Of a stretch of 64,000 nucleotides of DNA, positions 61,093-64,000 are shown piece after piece. Below the pieces are notes generated by a model. That model saw only the letters and a program-made list of their open reading frames with translations, did no database searches and was not told the origin of the DNA. The translations under genes and the position numbers were made by a program. This stretch comes from Acidobacteriota bacterium (GTDB lineage: Bacteria; Acidobacteriota; Thermoanaerobaculia; Multivoradales; J023): assembly GCA_029263315.1 (NCBI GenBank), contig JAJCXR010000046.1:62001-126000 (forward strand), given 5' to 3'. Numbering within the stretch: the first letter of the stretch is position 1; every line of letters starts with the position of its first letter.

Positions 61093-62151
61093 ATGTACGC
61101 GAGGGGCCTGCAACTCATCGAAGTGTCAGAGGAGCGCACCGTTCTAAAACGAGGCGTTCATGAAATCATGCTCAGCGGGGCTGGAAATCGGCCAGTTCTG
61201 GAGACGCTCGTCAGCATGCTCGACGGCTCGCACAGCCGTGACGAGATCCTGAACGGCTTTCCAGGCGACCAGCGCTCTATCATCGACCAGTTGCTCACCG
61301 CACTGCTGCGTCGAGGATTGGCTTTCGAGAGCGCCGAGATGGCGCCCGAAGCACTCAGCGACGACGCCCTCCATGCGGCCTTCTATGCCAACTTCCTGCC
61401 CGCCTCGCGACAGGTCACCGCGAAGCTTGGACAGTCCTCTGTGCTGGTGGTCGGCAGCAGCCTGATCGCCCGCTCGTTGGTTTACAGTCTGCTCGAGAGC
61501 GGCGTCGGTCACGTCATGGTGATCGATCATCCGATCCTCAGCAACTTCACCACTGCCGTACCCTGGACCGAACATCTCGCCAAGGGTCCCTGGGCTGAGG
61601 GTGTCGCCGTCTACGAGACGATGCCCAGTCGCGATGTGCTCCGCGGCGTCTCCTTGATCTGCGCTACCAGCGATTTCGGCGAAGCCGAGGCCCTGCTTGA
61701 CCTCAACCGTCTGGCGCTGGAGCTCGAAAGGCCTTTTCTGCCGATCTGGCTAGCCGAGCTCATCGGTCACGTGGGACCGCTGAGCTATCCATACGAGACG
61801 GCGTGTCTGCGCTGCTACCGGCTGCGCAGGGACTCCAATGACCAGAACTGGGACGTCAAGCGCGCCATTCGGGAAGTCATGGCCAATCCCGGTGAAGCCG
61901 CCGCTTCGGCGGGGTTCGTGCCGCCGATGCCGGGCATTCTCGGCCAAATAGGCGCGATGGAAGTTTTGAAAGCCATCGGCGAGCTGGTGCCCAGCGACAT
62001 CATCGGTCGCCAGATCGAAATCAATCTAACGTCTTTTGCATCCTCCGTGCGCAGGGTCCTCAAGGTGCCTCGCTGCCCCGACTGCAGCGAACAGAGCCGC
62101 GTCGCACCGATGGCCTTGACGCGCGGGCCACAGATCGCCCAACGGGTGTGA
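61093..62151 (+). CDS. TOMM leader-binding / E1-like partner, copy 2
   Basis: From ATG 61093 after AGGAAG the product has 352 residues. It repeats the layout of the copy at 57224: N-terminal leader-binding part (RGLQLIEVSEERTVLKRG), Rossmann-like QSSVLVVGSSLIARSLVYSL, zinc cysteines in ACLRCYRLRR and RCPDCSE, and GFVPPMPGILGQIGAMEVLKAIG. Its pairing with the intact YcaO makes it the likely partner for the catalytic cyclodehydratase. The frame start at 61051 is rejected because the extra 14 residues lack a ribosome site. Confidence 0.87.
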   Translation: MYARGLQLIEVSEERTVLKRGVHEIMLSGAGNRPVLETLVSMLDGSHSRDEILNGFPGDQRSIIDQLLTALLRRGLAFESAEMAPEALSDDALHAAFYANFLPASRQVTAKLGQSSVLVVGSSLIARSLVYSLLESGVGHVMVIDHPILSNFTTAVPWTEHLAKGPWAEGVAVYETMPSRDVLRGVSLICATSDFGEAEALLDLNRLALELERPFLPIWLAELIGHVGPLSYPYETACLRCYRLRRDSNDQNWDVKRAIREVMANPGEAAASAGFVPPMPGILGQIGAMEVLKAIGELVPSDIIGRQIEINLTSFASSVRRVLKVPRCPDCSEQSRVAPMALTRGPQIAQRV

Positions 62152-62179
62152 GCTTCGAAGCTCACCCCAGGGACCGCCG

Positions 62180-63523
62180 ATGATCCTCAATCCACCTCGC
62201 CAAAGCCTGAACCGCTTGCTCGGCCTCTGGGACCATCTGGTCGATGACCAGGTCGGCATCGTCAATGATGTGTACGAGCTGCCCATCGAGACGGACGACC
62301 CGAGTTTCTTTCACGTCCTCTCCACCGCCTGCGACACGCAGCGCTTTACCCGTCTGCGCAACTTCGGAAACAACGGTGGCGTGTCCACCGACCGTTACGT
62401 CGCCTTCGCCAAGGCCGTGGGCGAAGCGGTGGAACGCTACTGTTCGGCCATCTTCCGCTACCGCGACCTGATCCTGGCACCGTTCGAGGGGCTCAGCGAG
62501 CCAGCCACCGACCCGGCTTCCTTCGCCCTCTACCTCGACGAGCAGTATCAAAGTGGTCTGATCCCTTGGGCGCCGTTCACACCCGATGCCATGGTGGCCT
62601 GGACCCGAGGCAGATCGCTTCACCAAGGTAGGGACGTATTGCTTCCAGCGGCTATGGTGTACGTTCCGTACCACTATCAGAGGAGCCTCGGCGACGCTCC
62701 GATCACCCAGCCCATCTCCACGGGTCTGGCCGCCGGTAGCTCATGGATCGAGGCCACACTGTCGGGCCTCTGTGAGGTGATCGAGCGCGACGCCTTCACG
62801 CTCACTTGGCAAGCGCGCATGGCCCATCCGCGAATCGATCCCGCCACGGTTCCAGCAAGCTGCAAAAACCTTTTGGAGCGCTACCGAGCCGTCGGAATTG
62901 GCATCAAGATCATCGACATCACCTCGGATATTCGAATGCCGACGATGATGACGATCGCCCTATGTGAGGCGACGACTTCACCGGCAGTCGCGGTCGCTGC
63001 GGCCACCGATCCGCGGGCCGAGATCGCCTTGATCAAGAGCTTGGAAGAGCTGGCCCATACTCGCAAATTCGCCAAACAGCTGATGGAGTATACGCCGGAG
63101 ATCCCCGATGAGGTCGAAGAGGAGCACCCCAAGGTACTGGACCAGAAAGACCATCTGCGCATGTACTGCGCACAGCGGTCCAAAGCATGGATCGAATTTG
63201 CCTGGTCCTCGTCGAAGGTCATCGACTTCGCCTCCATCGCCGACTATCCGGCAGTCACTCCGACCGCCGCCTTGAATCTGGCCGTCCAAGACCTGGCGGC
63301 GCAAGATCTCGATGTCTTGGTCTGCGACCTGACGACACCCGATATCGCGACGCTCGGGCTGTCGGTCGTCCGCGTCGTCGTGCCTGGCATGAACCCCCTA
63401 TTCATGGGTTATCACAACCGCGCTCAGGGGGGGCGACGTCTGTACACGGTCCCCCAGCACCTCGGTTTTCCGGGTTTGACGTGCGGCGAAAAAGATAACC
63501 CCTATCCTCACCCATTCCCCTAG
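62180..63523 (+). CDS. YcaO cyclodehydratase, copy 2 (active-site motifs intact)
   Basis: The 447-residue protein keeps the YcaO ATP/Mg2+ motifs: AKAVGEAVERYC, STGLAAGSSWIEATLSGLCEVIERDAF. It ends NPYPHPFP, the Pro-rich C-terminus found in azole-forming YcaO proteins and thought to shape the active site. It would use ATP to turn Cys and Ser/Thr into azolines. It lies 29 bases after its E1-like partner and 22 before the second SagB gene. It is the likely catalyst for the precursor at 60526. Confidence 0.9.
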   Translation: MILNPPRQSLNRLLGLWDHLVDDQVGIVNDVYELPIETDDPSFFHVLSTACDTQRFTRLRNFGNNGGVSTDRYVAFAKAVGEAVERYCSAIFRYRDLILAPFEGLSEPATDPASFALYLDEQYQSGLIPWAPFTPDAMVAWTRGRSLHQGRDVLLPAAMVYVPYHYQRSLGDAPITQPISTGLAAGSSWIEATLSGLCEVIERDAFTLTWQARMAHPRIDPATVPASCKNLLERYRAVGIGIKIIDITSDIRMPTMMTIALCEATTSPAVAVAAATDPRAEIALIKSLEELAHTRKFAKQLMEYTPEIPDEVEEEHPKVLDQKDHLRMYCAQRSKAWIEFAWSSSKVIDFASIADYPAVTPTAALNLAVQDLAAQDLDVLVCDLTTPDIATLGLSVVRVVVPGMNPLFMGYHNRAQGGRRLYTVPQHLGFPGLTCGEKDNPYPHPFP

Positions 63524-63544
63524 ACCAAGCGCAAAGGAGCTGCA

Positions 63545-64000
63545 ATGGCCTTCGAAGCCATCGACGAAAAGCTGCGGTCGACATCGGACGACGATGCCTG
63601 GGAGCTCTTTCACGAGAACTCGAAGACCAGTCGACGGGAGCGACATTCGATCTTTCCCTTGCCGCCGTCCGACGCCACGATAGTGCGGAGCATGAACCGT
63701 TTGCGCACGGTCAAACCCTATTTGGACTACCCCAAGGTTGCGCTGCCCACCGACCATCCGCCGTCTGAGCAATCGTTCGACGAAGTGATGCGGGGACGGG
63801 TCACCGCACGTGCTTTTGACCGACACGCCCTGATCAGTGACCGACAGCTGGCCAAAGCCTTGTTCGCGGCTTACGGCATCACGCGGGACCAAGCCGAGAC
63901 CCACTATCCACGACCGTTCCGCACGATTCCCTCGGGCGGTGCCCTCTATCCGCTCGAGATCTACCTCCATGCCAACCGGGTCGACGGCCTATCGGCCGGG
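63545..64000 (+). CDS. SagB-type dehydrogenase, copy 2 (cut by window end)
   Basis: The gene starts at ATG 63545 with AAAGGAG upstream and runs off the window after 152 codons. It has DDAWELFHENSKTSRRERHS, nearly the same N-terminal motif as copy 1, then GRVTARAFDRHALISDRQL and RTIPSGGALYPLEIYLHANR of the FMN domain. It completes the second E1-like/YcaO/SagB set. The catalytic Lys-Tyr lies beyond the edge and cannot be checked. Confidence 0.88.
   Translation, partial: MAFEAIDEKLRSTSDDDAWELFHENSKTSRRERHSIFPLPPSDATIVRSMNRLRTVKPYLDYPKVALPTDHPPSEQSFDEVMRGRVTARAFDRHALISDRQLAKALFAAYGITRDQAETHYPRPFRTIPSGGALYPLEIYLHANRVDGLSAG

Noticed and set aside
1..64000. CRISPR array, tRNA, rRNA or intact transposase
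   Set aside because: No spaced identical repeats of 25-40 bp with unique spacers, no cloverleaf-like sequence and no transposase motif were found by reading. Only short scars and the DGR repeats are present.

Overview
This is a GC-rich window of bacterial DNA. The best guess for the organism is an Acidobacteriota-like bacterium, perhaps Thermoanaerobaculia. That guess rests on the long secreted protein at 5614-9249, with ELWxxDGTxxGT repeats and C-terminal FWFF/NxELxxK modules of a kind I associate with that group, and on the density of lipoproteins, CHAT/caspase-fold proteins and STAND ATPases. No rRNA or tRNA was seen, so the taxonomy is inference.

Region 1 (1-5.5 kb) is a complete diversity-generating retroelement (DGR). 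Its target is a large protein joining an Mrr-like nuclease, a NACHT ATPase and a formylglycine-generating-enzyme (C-type-lectin-fold) domain. The variable repeat (3477-3596) lies at the 3' end of that gene and the template repeat at 3743-3862. Twelve of 13 differences fall on template adenines. A cruciform-like hairpin follows the variable repeat. An avd gene (minus strand) and a reverse transcriptase (plus strand) follow. This looks like a conflict receptor whose sensor is mutated on purpose.

Region 2 (5.5-24.5 kb) is mixed chromosomal DNA: the repeat-rich secreted protein, two short secreted Cys-rich peptides, a DoxX protein facing a SufR-like regulator, a histidine kinase, two MFS transporters, a 5'-truncated aconitase, an alpha/beta hydrolase, a probable MddA methyltransferase, an unknown membrane-anchored protein and a dienelactone hydrolase. 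Dispersed and tandem repeats and gene remnants suggest past rearrangement.

Region 3 (24.5-34.6 kb) holds a tightly overlapping minus-strand operon of a CHAT lipoprotein, a caspase lipoprotein and a YdeI/OmdA protein. It is followed by an outer-membrane-barrel/zinc-protease fusion and a secreted protein of unknown function.

Region 4 (46.8 down to 34.7 kb, minus strand) is one long apparent operon: ECF sigma factor, zinc-finger anti-sigma factor, TPR-CHAT lipoprotein, a 51-residue acidic protein, a lone caspase-fold protein, a CHAT-SIR2 fusion and a membrane nSTAND1-WD40 ATPase. It reads as a stress- or phage-responsive proteolytic signalling system.

Region 5 (48.6 kb to the end, truncated) is a biosynthetic cluster for a thiazole-rich ribosomal peptide. 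The precursor (60526-60945) ends in SCCCCTPCCCC. It is flanked by two sets of leader-binding/E1-like protein, YcaO and SagB-type dehydrogenase. The first YcaO has lost ATP/Mg-binding glutamates that the second keeps. Upstream are a membrane zinc protease, a class III aminotransferase, LuxE-like and LuxC-like enzymes, a Rieske oxygenase, a hydrolase and a B12-type radical SAM enzyme, suggesting that a lipid-derived aldehyde or amine is made alongside the peptide.
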